Source: JANOYJ01 sp963792485
GTDB taxonomy: Bacteria; Pseudomonadota; Alphaproteobacteria; Rhizobiales; Rhizobiaceae
Assembly: GCA_963792485.1 (NCBI GenBank)
Contig: CAWBWL010000007.1
Span: 62,001-126,000, forward strand
DNA length: 64,000 bases
Direction: 5' to 3'
The position numbers and the translations under genes were made by a program. This document shows, one piece after another, positions 45,950-55,076 of the stretch. Below the pieces are notes generated by a model. That model searched no databases, had not been told where the DNA came from, and saw only the letters and a program-made list of their open reading frames with translations. Position 1 is the first letter of the stretch, and each line of letters starts with the position of its first letter.

Positions 45950-46147
45950 TTTATCCTCCACATTTTGGCTTGGCCGATGAAACGTCAGTTCTCGGGATTT
46001 GGCAAGCCTTCCGCCGTCGCTAAAGCTGCGGGGCGACACGTCCCGGTGCCCGATCCTGCAAAGCTGTGATGGCGCGAGGCAGGGCCATGCCCAATCCCCC
46101 GGAAGGCTTTCGCCTGCCAGGTTCTCCGCCAAAACTGCGGAACTGCG

Positions 46148-46921
46148 TCAGACCCAAGGCGGCTTGGGCGGCGAGAGGATTTTGAAGGCGATTGAATGGA
46201 CTTCATCCAGCAGCAGTTGAGCCTCGCTCTTTGCATGCCGGTTCTTCTGAAAACCGGGCGCATAGCCCGGACGCATCGGCGACAGGCGCTGCGGGCGCAT
46301 TTTGGTCTTGGTCTTGATCGCATATGCGCACAGGGCCAGAAACCGCAGATAGCGCTGCACGGAGCCGGGCATGTCCTGGACCGCATTATGCAGCGCCTGC
46401 AGCCGCTGCCACAGCCTCACCGCCCCGACCGGCGCGCAGCGCACGGGATCCGGCAGCTCTGAGGGAAACGGCTTGATGGAGCCCGGATCGAGTTCCGGTC
46501 CCCAATAGTCCCAAAACGATTTCATCGGATCAAACATGTTGAACACAGGCGTGCGCGGTGCGGCGTCAGAGCCTGCGGTCTCGTCAGAACCGGCAGCGGC
46601 ATCAGCGCTTTCCAGATCATCCGTATTTTCTGAAGCATCAGCGGCGGCGGGCAGAGCAGCCCCTGCGGGAGCCGTTCGCGTTACGAGCGGTTCAAAAGCA
46701 AGCCCGCGCGCGGCAATGATGATCAGCCGGCGCATGGCGGCCTCGGCCGGCACCAGGATCAGCATCACAGCCCGCCAGACATAACGCGGCAGCGTGCGCT
46801 CAAAAGGCTCGGACCCGATCACCTCGCCCGGCACAATGCGCGCCAGCACAAACATGTCCGCGATAATGCGGATCAGAATGTCCCGGTTGCGCTCAACGCA
46901 TCCTGCCCAGTCAAAACTCAC
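46148..46921 (-). CDS. conserved-looking protein of unknown function
   Basis: About 257 residues from GTG 46921 (AAAGGGA upstream; another GTG lies at 46939). It has a hydrophobic stretch RAVMLILVPAEAAMRRLIIIAARGLAF at about 50-75 (key part AVMLILVPA), an acidic Ala/Asp/Ser-rich linker at about 95-125, then a helical part with FDPMKSFWDYWGPELDPG and a basic tail. It has one possible membrane segment and no recognised domain. Its stop lies 198 bases before the metZ start; no operon partner. Confidence 0.6.
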   Translation of the reverse strand: MSFDWAGCVERNRDILIRIIADMFVLARIVPGEVIGSEPFERTLPRYVWRAVMLILVPAEAAMRRLIIIAARGLAFEPLVTRTAPAGAALPAAADASENTDDLESADAAAGSDETAGSDAAPRTPVFNMFDPMKSFWDYWGPELDPGSIKPFPSELPDPVRCAPVGAVRLWQRLQALHNAVQDMPGSVQRYLRFLALCAYAIKTKTKMRPQRLSPMRPGYAPGFQKNRHAKSEAQLLLDEVHSIAFKILSPPKPPWV

Positions 46922-47080
46922 GGCGTCCCTTTCAGACACAAACCAACGGGAGACATCATGACGCAGAACGGGAAGGCGGGGATGAGAATATTTTGGGGCA
47001 TTGATTTTATTGGGATAATTCGTGTCTTGCCGATTTCCATCCCCGGGGGTTGGAAATGTGGTATCGCGCGCGCATGCGCC

Positions 47081-48442
47081 TCACGCGCCGCCTTTGGCAA
47101 GCCGGTCTCTCAATGACGCGGCAGCTTGCTTAGTCATCGACAATTCAAACGCGATGCCGCCGTCTTTCTTGTTGGACCGCTTGATGATTTCAGCGTTGTC
47201 ATAAATCCAGCCGAGATGCTGCATCTGCGATGCGGCAAGATTGACTCTGACGGTTTCTGTTGTTCCTGCGACGCGGCTCTCAACAAGGCCCAGCAGATCA
47301 GCAAGCCCCTCTCCCGTCACAGCGGAAACCGGCATGCCCGCAAGCAATGATTTTTTGGTCATGCTCAACGAGCTGAGCAATTCGCCCCGCTCCGCTTCGT
47401 TGACAAGATCAACCTTGTTCCAGACTTCGACAACGCGCGCATCGTGCTCGCTGTCGATGCCAAGTTCTGCAAACACTTTGCCAACATCGTTTGCCTGGGC
47501 GACCGTGTCTGGATCGGAGATGTCTCTGACATGCAAGATGAGGTCGGCTTCAACCACTTCCTCCAGCGTCGCACGGAAAGCGGCGACAAGCTGGGTGGGC
47601 AGGTTTGAGATAAAGCCCACCGTGTCGGACAGTATGCAGATACCCCCATGCGGCAGCTTCAGGCGGCGCAGCGTGGGATCGAGTGTCGCGAACAGCATGT
47701 CCTGCGCAAGCACTTCAGCGCCGGTCAGACGGTTGAAGAGCGTCGATTTGCCGGCGTTCGTGTATCCAGCCAGAGCGACAACAGGATAGGGCACTTTCTG
47801 GCGCTTGACGCGGTGCAGTTTGCGGGTGCGGGTGACCTGCTCAAGTTCGGCTTTCAGCCGGTCAATGCGGTCCTGCAACAGCCGCCGGTCTGTCTCGATC
47901 TGCGTTTCGCCCGGCCCCCCCATGAAGCCGCCGCCGCCGCGCTGCCTTTCAAGATGCGTCCATGAGCGGACAAGGCGGCCCTTTTGATAGTTTAAATGCG
48001 CAAGCTCGACCTGAAGCACGCCTTCCTTGGTCTTTGCGCGCCGGCCGAAGATTTCGAGAATCAGGCCTGTCCGGTCAATGACTTTGGCGTTCCAAGCCTT
48101 TTCGAGGTTGCGCTGTTGAACAGGCGTCAATGGATGATCAACGATCAAGAGACCAATGTCGTCTTCGGCGGCGCGGGTTCCGAGCTGCGCGACTGCGCCA
48201 GAGCCAAGCAAAGTTGCAGGCTTTGGCTGGGACAAAGGCACGATTTCACTGAATGCGATATCGAGGTCAATGGCGAGCGCAAGGCCCCTCGCCTCCTCCA
48301 GTCTCGCCTCAGGGCTGCGCGCAGCGCCGTCCCCCGCAGACCTTCCGCGCTTGATCACCGGCACGATCACCGCCGCACGCATGCGCGGCGGCGTTACATC
48401 CTTGGAAGAGACTGGCTTCTTGCCTTTTGGAGAAACGCTCAA
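47081..48442 (-). CDS. hflX: GTPase HflX
   Basis: 453-residue translation GTPase that binds 50S subunits and can split stalled ribosomes. It has the N-terminal HflX domain (LLIVDHPLTPVQQRNLEKAW in part), RGGGGFMGGPGETQIETDRR (loop), then the G domain: G1 GYTNAGKST near 235, G3 DTVGFI near 282, G4 NKVD near 350. Its start overlaps the hfq stop by four bases, the widespread hfq-hflX pair. Confidence 0.96.
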   Translation of the reverse strand: MSVSPKGKKPVSSKDVTPPRMRAAVIVPVIKRGRSAGDGAARSPEARLEEARGLALAIDLDIAFSEIVPLSQPKPATLLGSGAVAQLGTRAAEDDIGLLIVDHPLTPVQQRNLEKAWNAKVIDRTGLILEIFGRRAKTKEGVLQVELAHLNYQKGRLVRSWTHLERQRGGGGFMGGPGETQIETDRRLLQDRIDRLKAELEQVTRTRKLHRVKRQKVPYPVVALAGYTNAGKSTLFNRLTGAEVLAQDMLFATLDPTLRRLKLPHGGICILSDTVGFISNLPTQLVAAFRATLEEVVEADLILHVRDISDPDTVAQANDVGKVFAELGIDSEHDARVVEVWNKVDLVNEAERGELLSSLSMTKKSLLAGMPVSAVTGEGLADLLGLVESRVAGTTETVRVNLAASQMQHLGWIYDNAEIIKRSNKKDGGIAFELSMTKQAAASLRDRLAKGGA

Positions 48443-48687
48443 TTGTCCTTGTCGGCGTCTTCGCCCTCAAACATCTGCACCGGCATGCTGGGCATGATTG
48501 TCGATATGGCATGCTTGTAGACAAGCTGCGAATGCCCGTCGCGGCGCAACAGCACACAGAAATTGTCGAAAGAAGTGACGACGCCGGTCAGCTTGACACC
48601 ATTGACCAGGAAGATCGTGAGAGAGTTTTTTTGCTTGCGGACCGAATTGAGAAAAAGGTCCTGAAGATTTTGTGACTTTTCAGCCAT
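48439..48687 (-). CDS. hfq: RNA chaperone Hfq
   Basis: 82-residue Sm-fold hexamer mediating sRNA-mRNA pairing. It has NLQDLFLNSVRKQKNSLTIF at the start (QDLFLN), the Sm1 part FLVNGVKLTGVVTSFDNFCVLL and the Hfq Sm2 signature YKHAISTI. The short C-terminal tail is acidic (EGEDADKDN). It is translationally coupled to hflX. Confidence 0.98.
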   Translation of the reverse strand: MAEKSQNLQDLFLNSVRKQKNSLTIFLVNGVKLTGVVTSFDNFCVLLRRDGHSQLVYKHAISTIMPSMPVQMFEGEDADKDN

Positions 48688-48812
48688 GATTTTATTGTCC
48701 CTCTGGCTCTTCCTGACGCAAGGGACACGCCGGAAGTCCGTCTTTTAATGTTTAGTTCTGCCCCTGCCAGATGCAAATAAACCGATGGTTGCCGGTTGTG
48801 ATTTTGGGGTTA

Positions 48813-49676
48813 TCAGGCTCTGATTTTTTCCGCAACGTCAAAAAACGCATCCCTGAGTGAAAGTGAAAGGCTGCCAGGACTTCCATTGGCCACCGGTGTT
48901 CCATCTATGGACACAACCGGCATAACTAGTGTGGTTGCGGCGGTTATAAAGGCTTCACGCGCTATTTTAGCCTCTTCAACTGAAAACTCGCGTTCCTCAA
49001 TTCGCAGCTTCATTATGGCGGCGAGATCAAACAGCGTCGTTCGTGTCACTCCGCGCAATATGCCATGCTCCGCAGGGCGCGTTACCAGCGCGCCATCCAT
49101 GGTAACGATCCATGCATTTGTTGCGGCTCCCTCCTTGACCATGCCGCGCTCATCGACAAACCATGCTTCCGCCGCCCCGTGTTCCTTGGCCTTCTGCCGC
49201 GCGAGCACATTGGGAAGAAGGCCGACAGTCTTGATGTCCACGCGGTCCCAACGGTTTTCCGGGACGGTGATTACGCCAATCCCCTTTTCAGCCTTGGCGC
49301 TGGCAGCTTTCCGGTCGCCGTGCTTGGCAGTAACAACGAGGGAGGATGGCGTGTTTTCGCCCGGAAATACATGGTCGCGCCTGGCGACGCCGCGCGTGAC
49401 CTGCAGATAGAACATGCCATCTCTTACGCCGTTGCGGCGCACGGTCTCGCGGATAACATGGATCAGCGCGCTGCGGCTCAGGGGCCGCTTCATCGAAAGT
49501 TCCCGCAGCGATCTGTCGAGACGCTCAAGATGGCGGGTCAGGTCAACGATGTATCCCTCACGAATTTCGCAGACCTCATACACGCCGTCGGCAAACTGGT
49601 AGCCGCGGTCCTCGACGTGAACCTGCGCGTTGCGGTGCGGCACATAACGGCCATTCACATAGGCAATTCTTGACAT
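48813..49676 (-). CDS. dat: D-amino-acid transaminase (class IV PLP enzyme)
   Basis: 287-residue fold-type IV aminotransferase, likely interconverting D-alanine, D-glutamate and their keto acids. The N-terminus MSRIAYVNGRYVPHRNAQVHVEDRGYQFADGVYE is represented by VEDRGYQFADGVYEV. The PLP-binding Lys is in VDIKTVGLLPNVLA near 146, and KEGAATNAWIV and LRGVTRTTL are cofactor contacts. It lies between ntrX and hfq, a common Hyphomicrobiales order. An inverted-repeat element separates it from ntrX. Confidence 0.92.
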   Translation of the reverse strand: MSRIAYVNGRYVPHRNAQVHVEDRGYQFADGVYEVCEIREGYIVDLTRHLERLDRSLRELSMKRPLSRSALIHVIRETVRRNGVRDGMFYLQVTRGVARRDHVFPGENTPSSLVVTAKHGDRKAASAKAEKGIGVITVPENRWDRVDIKTVGLLPNVLARQKAKEHGAAEAWFVDERGMVKEGAATNAWIVTMDGALVTRPAEHGILRGVTRTTLFDLAAIMKLRIEEREFSVEEAKIAREAFITAATTLVMPVVSIDGTPVANGSPGSLSLSLRDAFFDVAEKIRA

Positions 49677-49696
49677 TTGAAGCTCCCTGCCCCTTC

Positions 49697-49836
49697 GAGT
49701 CCGTTTGGAAACTCCGCCTGACCGGCCATCTGATGCGATTTTCTGCGCTTCCGGTGCTCACGAACTTGAGTTCACTCCGCTCCGGTTCTCGACAACCGCA
49801 CAGCTGACTCGACCAGCCGAGTTTCCAAACGGACTC
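49697..49836. repeat. 140-bp element with 18-bp perfect terminal inverted repeats
   Basis: GAGTCCGTTTGGAAACTC (49697-49714) is the exact reverse complement of 49819-49836. The interior contains a second imperfect inverted repeat (CCGGTGCTCACGAACTTG against CACTCCGCTCCGG). It starts immediately after the ntrX stop codon, with no bases between, and ends 20 bases before the dat start codon. Too small to code; it looks like a dispersed intergenic or MITE-type repeat. Confidence 0.85.
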
Positions 49837-51198
49837 TCACACGCCGAGCGATTTCAGTTTCCGGTGCAGCGCCGAGCGCTCCATGCCGACAAACTCCGCC
49901 GTGCGCGAGATGTTTCCGCCAAACCGGTTGATCTGGGCGATGAGATATTCCTTCTCGAACAATTCCCGCGCCTCCCGCAATGGCAGCGCCATGATATGCT
50001 GGTCGCTCTGGTTTGGCGCGCGCGGCAAAGTGTCGCCAACTTCCGCGGGCAGCAAATCGGCGGTGATGACCGAACTCTCATCCTCGCCCCGCGCCAAAAT
50101 CAAGAGCCGCTCAATATTGTTGCGCAACTGCCTTATATTGCCCGGCCAGGAGTGTGACTGCAGAACCGCCATGGCGTCGTCGCCGATCTGCCGGATCTTG
50201 ATGCCGGACTGTTCCGCCACCTGATTGGCAAAGTAGCTGATGAGCGCGGGAATATCCTCGCGCCGGTCAGACAGCGGCGGCACCATGACCGGGACCACGG
50301 CGAGCCGGTGGAACAAATCCTCGCGGAACCTGCCTTCCGCAATCAGTCCCTCCAGGTTTTGCGCGGTTGATGAAATGAAACGGACATCGACTTTGACCCG
50401 CTTGTTGCCGCCGACCCGCTCAAACTGCTGATCGACCAGGACGCGCAGTATTTTGCTCTGGGTTTCCTTCGGCATGTCCGCGACTTCGTCGATGTACAAA
50501 ATGCCGCCATGCGCCTCTTCGAGCGCGCCAATGCGCCGCTCGCCACCGGTCATTTCCGTGCCAAACAATTCGATTTCCATACGCTCCGGCGTAATTGCAG
50601 CCGCGTTGACAGCCACAAACGGACCGTTGGCGCGGCCTGACTTGGCATGAATGGCCCGAGCCACCATCTCCTTGCCGGAGCCGGAAGCGCCGAAAATCAT
50701 GACCCGGCTGTTGGTGGGCCCGACGCGGTCCACGGTCTGGCGCAGATGGTTCATGGCGAGAGAATTGCCAATCAATTCAGCGCTGTCGCTGCTTTTCTTC
50801 TTGAGCTCACTCACTTCCCGTTTAAGGCGGGAGTTCTCGAGCGCGCGCTCCGCCACCAGCACCAGCCGGTCCGCCTTGAACGGCTTCTCGATAAAATCAT
50901 AAGCGCCGCGTTTGATCGCCGAGACGGCAGTCTCGATATTGCCGTGACCGGAAATCATGACGACCGGCAGGTTCGGATGCACGGCTTTGACTTCGTCCAA
51001 GAGCGAGAGGCCATCCAGCCTGCTTCCCTGCAGCCAGATATCCAGAAACATCAAACGCGGCAGCCGCTCGGACAGCGCGGCGAGCGCGCTGTCAGCGTCG
51101 CGCGCGGTGCGGGTGTCGTAACCCTCATCGTCGAGTATGCCCGCAACGAGATCACGGATGTCTTGTTCATCGTCTACAATCAGAATGTCAGCGGCCAT
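49837..51198 (-). CDS. ntrX: nitrogen regulation response regulator NtrX
   Basis: 453 residues: a receiver domain with phospho-Asp in LMFLDIWLQGS near 52, an AAA+ domain with Walker A FGASGSGKEMVARAI near 168 and Walker B GGILYIDEVADMP near 230, and a C-terminal Fis-type helix-turn-helix (NISRTAEFVGMERSALHRKL). The GAFTGA loop that contacts sigma-54 is missing; the position reads GTEMTGGERRIGALE. That is usual for NtrX and argues for sigma-54-independent action. ATG 51198 overlaps ntrY by 11 bases. Confidence 0.95.
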   Translation of the reverse strand: MAADILIVDDEQDIRDLVAGILDDEGYDTRTARDADSALAALSERLPRLMFLDIWLQGSRLDGLSLLDEVKAVHPNLPVVMISGHGNIETAVSAIKRGAYDFIEKPFKADRLVLVAERALENSRLKREVSELKKKSSDSAELIGNSLAMNHLRQTVDRVGPTNSRVMIFGASGSGKEMVARAIHAKSGRANGPFVAVNAAAITPERMEIELFGTEMTGGERRIGALEEAHGGILYIDEVADMPKETQSKILRVLVDQQFERVGGNKRVKVDVRFISSTAQNLEGLIAEGRFREDLFHRLAVVPVMVPPLSDRREDIPALISYFANQVAEQSGIKIRQIGDDAMAVLQSHSWPGNIRQLRNNIERLLILARGEDESSVITADLLPAEVGDTLPRAPNQSDQHIMALPLREARELFEKEYLIAQINRFGGNISRTAEFVGMERSALHRKLKSLGV

Positions 51199-53524
51199 GT
51201 GCAATCAACTCATTCACTTCAGGCATTTCCTCCGTCTTGGCGGCCTGATTCTCATGGCCAAGATCGGGTTCCAGCGGCGCAGCGCCCGCAACGGACAGCG
51301 GGAACACCATCCGGATGAGCGCGCCGCGTCCGTTGTAGAAGCTCTCGTCAGCATCCATCAGCAGCAAGGTACCGTGATGGTCTTCGACAATTTTTCTGAC
51401 AATGGCCAGACCCAGGCCCGTCCCCTTCTCGCGTGTTGTCGTGTAGGGCTCAAGAAGGCGCTGACGGTTCTCCCGCGGCAATCCTTTGCCATTGTCCATC
51501 ACGTCAACGGTCATGTCGGGGCCCGCGACTTGCGCGCGGATGACAATGTGACCCGGCTCGGACGAATCCTCGGCAAACCGCGAATCGATGGCCTCCGCGG
51601 CATTCTTGATAAGATTGCCAAAGGCCTGGCCCAGCATCCGGTGATCATAGCTGCCAAGCATGGGCGCATTGGCGATCTGCCGTTCAAACTTGATCTCGGG
51701 ACGGCTGACCTCGACGAGAAATATTGCTTCCCGCAGCGGCTCGCGCAGATCGAGAGGCTTGAAAGTGGGAGCGGGCATGCGGGCAAAGCCTGAGAACTCA
51801 TCGACCATGCGTCCGATGTCGCCGACCTGGCGGACAATTGTGTCGACGCACTGGTCGAACACTTCCCGGTCCTCGGTGATGACCTTGCCGTAGCGGCGCC
51901 TTATGCGTTCCGCAGACAGCTGGATGGGTGTCAGCGGGTTCTTGATTTCATGGGCGATCCGCCGGGCGATATCGGCCCATGCCGAGGTGCGCTGGGCTGT
52001 CATCAGATCGGTGATATCGTCGAGGGTCACGACGTAAGAATGGTGAGCGCGCGAGGATCCTTCCTCCATGGTGATCTTGACGTTGAGCGTCCGGTCAAGC
52101 CCCTTGCGGTGAATGGCGGCCTGCTCGATATAGACGCTACGCGCCGTGCCGCGGGCACGCTCGAAGACAGCGCCAATTTCCGGAGCGATGACGTTCAGTT
52201 TCTGCCCTGTCACCGTTTGGCCCGCGACCGCCATCAACTGCTCGGCCGGCCTGTTGATAATTGAAATCAGGCCATCTGGATCAACGCCAATAATGCCTGC
52301 AGACACGCCACCCAAAACGGCTTCGGAAAACCGCCGGCGCTCATCGATCTGGTCTTTGGCGGACATCAGTTCGTTGCGCTGGCTTTTCAGCTGCTGGATC
52401 ATGTTGTTGAACGTGCCGGACAAGGAGGCGACATCGCCGTCTGAACGGCGCACTGGCACCTCCACGTCAAGATTGCCTTGAGCCACATCGTCGGCAGCGC
52501 CGATCAACAGGCGTATCGGTCGCACCAGCCGGTCTGCAACGGCGATACCGGTCCAGATTGCCGAGAGTAGAACCACAAGCGTCAAGCCAAGATACAAAAG
52601 TGCGAAGGCGATCTGTGTCAGCGTGCGGTTGGCCTCCAGGCCGTTGTACTCGGCGGTATTGGCTTGCACGATCTGCACGGCCTTGATGAGCTCAGGATCA
52701 ACAGTGCGGATTGTGTAGAGGAACGCGTCGTCAATTTCCTTGAGTTTCAGAACCGCGCCGACAAGGTTGCGGATGCGCGGCGGAATCAGGACAGGCTTGC
52801 CATCCTCAGCGGTTTTGACAACTTCAATGGGAACGGCCGGCAGATCCAGATCCGTGCCGGTGTTTGCCTTGAGAACGACCTCCCCATCCGCCCGCACAAT
52901 CGAGGCGCCCACCAGGCCGCGGCCGACACTTTGCCGGTCCAGGAGCTCCTGAAATCCATTGCGATCAAGGCTGTAGAGCGTGCGCGCCGCATCAAGGTCC
53001 ACCGCCATGGAAAGCGTTGTGCCCTGAAGGTTACGGGCGTTCTCTTCGACATAGGACTGAGCGATGTTGATTGAGGAACTGACGATTTCCTTGGTGCGCA
53101 CCTCAAACCAACGGTCGAGACCGACATTCAAGGTAAAGGCCGCAACCAGCGCCACGGCGACGGCCGGCACGGCCGCAACGAGCGAAAACAGCGCGACAAT
53201 GCGCACATGCAGCCGCGCGGCGGCGCGCTGGTTCTTGCGGGCGGTCAGAATGCGCCGCACTTCGCGGATGATCAGGCCGATCAGGATGAGGATCAACACG
53301 CCATTGGCAACGGCCAGCAAGGTCGTGATTTGTTCTGTCGGCCGTATCGGAGTGAGGCCCATCAGGATGAGGAACGACAAAACGGCCACGACAAGCGAGG
53401 TGATGACCGCTACCAATCCGGATTGCGCAAGCAGCTTTCGCCCGTCTGAAGGGGCAGCCGCTTTCACCGGACTATCCGCCGTTGCTATTTCCGCATTCAT
53501 TTTCGCAAGATTCGCTTGTTCCAC
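51188..53524 (-). CDS. ntrY: nitrogen regulation sensor histidine kinase NtrY
   Basis: 778-residue membrane kinase, partner of NtrX. Two hydrophobic hairpins lie in the first 150 residues and another helix near 315-340, with an extracytoplasmic domain between. A HAMP domain (VRPIRLLIGAADDVAQG), a PAS domain (LGGVSAGIIGVDPDG), the H-box IARRIAHEIKNPLTP near 545 and HATPase boxes GNLIKNAAEAI, DNGKGLP and GTGLGLAIVRKI follow. The signal is not defined; in relatives NtrYX responds to nitrogen or redox state. Confidence 0.95.
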   Translation of the reverse strand: MEQANLAKMNAEIATADSPVKAAAPSDGRKLLAQSGLVAVITSLVVAVLSFLILMGLTPIRPTEQITTLLAVANGVLILILIGLIIREVRRILTARKNQRAAARLHVRIVALFSLVAAVPAVAVALVAAFTLNVGLDRWFEVRTKEIVSSSINIAQSYVEENARNLQGTTLSMAVDLDAARTLYSLDRNGFQELLDRQSVGRGLVGASIVRADGEVVLKANTGTDLDLPAVPIEVVKTAEDGKPVLIPPRIRNLVGAVLKLKEIDDAFLYTIRTVDPELIKAVQIVQANTAEYNGLEANRTLTQIAFALLYLGLTLVVLLSAIWTGIAVADRLVRPIRLLIGAADDVAQGNLDVEVPVRRSDGDVASLSGTFNNMIQQLKSQRNELMSAKDQIDERRRFSEAVLGGVSAGIIGVDPDGLISIINRPAEQLMAVAGQTVTGQKLNVIAPEIGAVFERARGTARSVYIEQAAIHRKGLDRTLNVKITMEEGSSRAHHSYVVTLDDITDLMTAQRTSAWADIARRIAHEIKNPLTPIQLSAERIRRRYGKVITEDREVFDQCVDTIVRQVGDIGRMVDEFSGFARMPAPTFKPLDLREPLREAIFLVEVSRPEIKFERQIANAPMLGSYDHRMLGQAFGNLIKNAAEAIDSRFAEDSSEPGHIVIRAQVAGPDMTVDVMDNGKGLPRENRQRLLEPYTTTREKGTGLGLAIVRKIVEDHHGTLLLMDADESFYNGRGALIRMVFPLSVAGAAPLEPDLGHENQAAKTEEMPEVNELIAHGR

Positions 53525-53618
53525 CCGATCTCGTTGCGAGTTTGCAACACAATGTGGCGATTTTACAACAAAGACTTCGCCTGAACGAAATCACAAATTC
53601 TGACAAGAGCGCGCAAAC

Positions 53619-55076
53619 TCAGCTGCGGGCGGTCCGGTAAACGGAAATGCCAAGCTCGCGGATTTTCTTGCGCAGCGTATTCCGGTTGAGTCCCAAAAGC
53701 TCCGCAGCGCGAATTTGGTTACCCCGCGTCGCGGTCAGACACGCCAGCAGGAGCGGTTTTTCGAACTCCGCCAGGACGCGGTCGTAAACGCCGGGCGGCG
53801 GCAGGTCATCACCGAACTGGCTGAAATAGCGCTGCATATTGTGCTCTACCGCTTGACCGATGCTCACATCGCCGTCTGCCATCGTCAAAGCGCCGGACGG
53901 CGAGGATGTTCCCCGCTCGACCGCCAGCTCACTCTGAATGATCTCCGCACTGATCTCGTCCTGTGGATAAAGGGCGGCAAGGCGGCGCACCAGGTTTTCA
54001 AGCTCGCGCACATTGCCAGGCCATGCGTATTTCTTCATGAAATCGAGGCCCGGCTGCGAGATGCGTTTGGAGGGCAAACCCTCCTTTTCGCCGAGGAAAA
54101 AGAAATGCCGCGCAAGGTCCGGCACGTCCTCGCCGCGTTCGCGCAGCGGCGGCAGGCGCAGCGGGACAACATTCAGCCGGTAGTACAAATCTTCACGAAA
54201 CTGGCCCTGCTGAATGAGAAGCCGCAGATCCTTGTTGGTGGCAGCGACAATGCGCACATCCGTTTTGATTGGCGTGCGCCCGCCCACAGTTGTGTACTCG
54301 CCTTGCTGCAGGACGCGCAGCAGGCGGGTCTGCGCCTCCATTGGCATATCGCCGATTTCGTCGAGAAACAGCGTTCCGCCCTCGGCCTGTTCAAACCGGC
54401 CGGTAGAGCGGCTCTGTGCGCCAGTGAAAGCACCCTTCTCGTGCCCAAATAGTTCCGACTCGATCAGATCGCGCGGGATGGCCGCCATGTTGATGGCAAT
54501 AAACGGTCCGTTCTTGCGCTTGCCAAATTCATGCAGTGCATTGGCAACCAGTTCCTTGCCGGTGCCGGACTCGCCGAAAATCAAGACTGTCAAATCCGTC
54601 TGCATCATCCGGGCGAGGACGCGATAAATGTCTTGCATCGCTGCCGAACGGCCAATTAGCGGCATGTTCTCGGCGGGTTCTTCCTTATGCCGCCACTCAT
54701 TCTGTGGCTTCGGCTCGGACAGCGCCCGCCCCGTGATACGGACAAGTTCGGTCAGATCAAAGGGTTTTGGCAGATAGTCATAAGCACCCTTTTCAGAGGC
54801 GCGCACCGCGGTCATGAACGTGTTTTGCGCGCTCATCAAAATGACCGGCAATTCCGGACGCATCTTCTTGATGCGCGGCAGCAGATCGAACGCATTTTCG
54901 TCCGGCATGACGACGTCCGAGATAACGAGATCGCCGTCTCCCGACGACACCCAGCGCCAAAGCGTGGCGGCGTTTGAGGTGACGCGCACTTCGTATCCTG
55001 CCCGTGACAACGCCTGGTTCAGCACTGTGCGAATGGCCGCATCATCGTCGGCGACAAGAATTGTGCCTTTGCTCAT
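53619..55076 (-). CDS. ntrC: nitrogen regulation response regulator NtrC
   Basis: 485-residue sigma-54 activator. The receiver Asp is in LVISDVVMPDENAF near 54. The AAA+ domain has GESGTGKELVANALH near 170 and an intact GAFTGA loop (HEKGAFTGAQSRSTGRF), Walker B GGTLFLDEIGDMP near 235. The C-terminal Fis HTH is GNQIRAAELLGLNRNTLRKKI. It activates glnA/glnB-type promoters under nitrogen limitation. It overlaps ntrB by four bases; 94 AT-rich bases separate it from ntrY, leaving room for an ntrYX promoter. Confidence 0.97.
   Translation of the reverse strand: MSKGTILVADDDAAIRTVLNQALSRAGYEVRVTSNAATLWRWVSSGDGDLVISDVVMPDENAFDLLPRIKKMRPELPVILMSAQNTFMTAVRASEKGAYDYLPKPFDLTELVRITGRALSEPKPQNEWRHKEEPAENMPLIGRSAAMQDIYRVLARMMQTDLTVLIFGESGTGKELVANALHEFGKRKNGPFIAINMAAIPRDLIESELFGHEKGAFTGAQSRSTGRFEQAEGGTLFLDEIGDMPMEAQTRLLRVLQQGEYTTVGGRTPIKTDVRIVAATNKDLRLLIQQGQFREDLYYRLNVVPLRLPPLRERGEDVPDLARHFFFLGEKEGLPSKRISQPGLDFMKKYAWPGNVRELENLVRRLAALYPQDEISAEIIQSELAVERGTSSPSGALTMADGDVSIGQAVEHNMQRYFSQFGDDLPPPGVYDRVLAEFEKPLLLACLTATRGNQIRAAELLGLNRNTLRKKIRELGISVYRTARS

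Noticed and set aside
45950..46147. Possible SAM-II riboswitch in front of metZ
   Set aside because: This riboswitch is common before such genes in alphaproteobacteria, but the leader lacks a convincing pseudoknot core; a GCTAAAG word occurs only on the opposite strand and in the wrong order.
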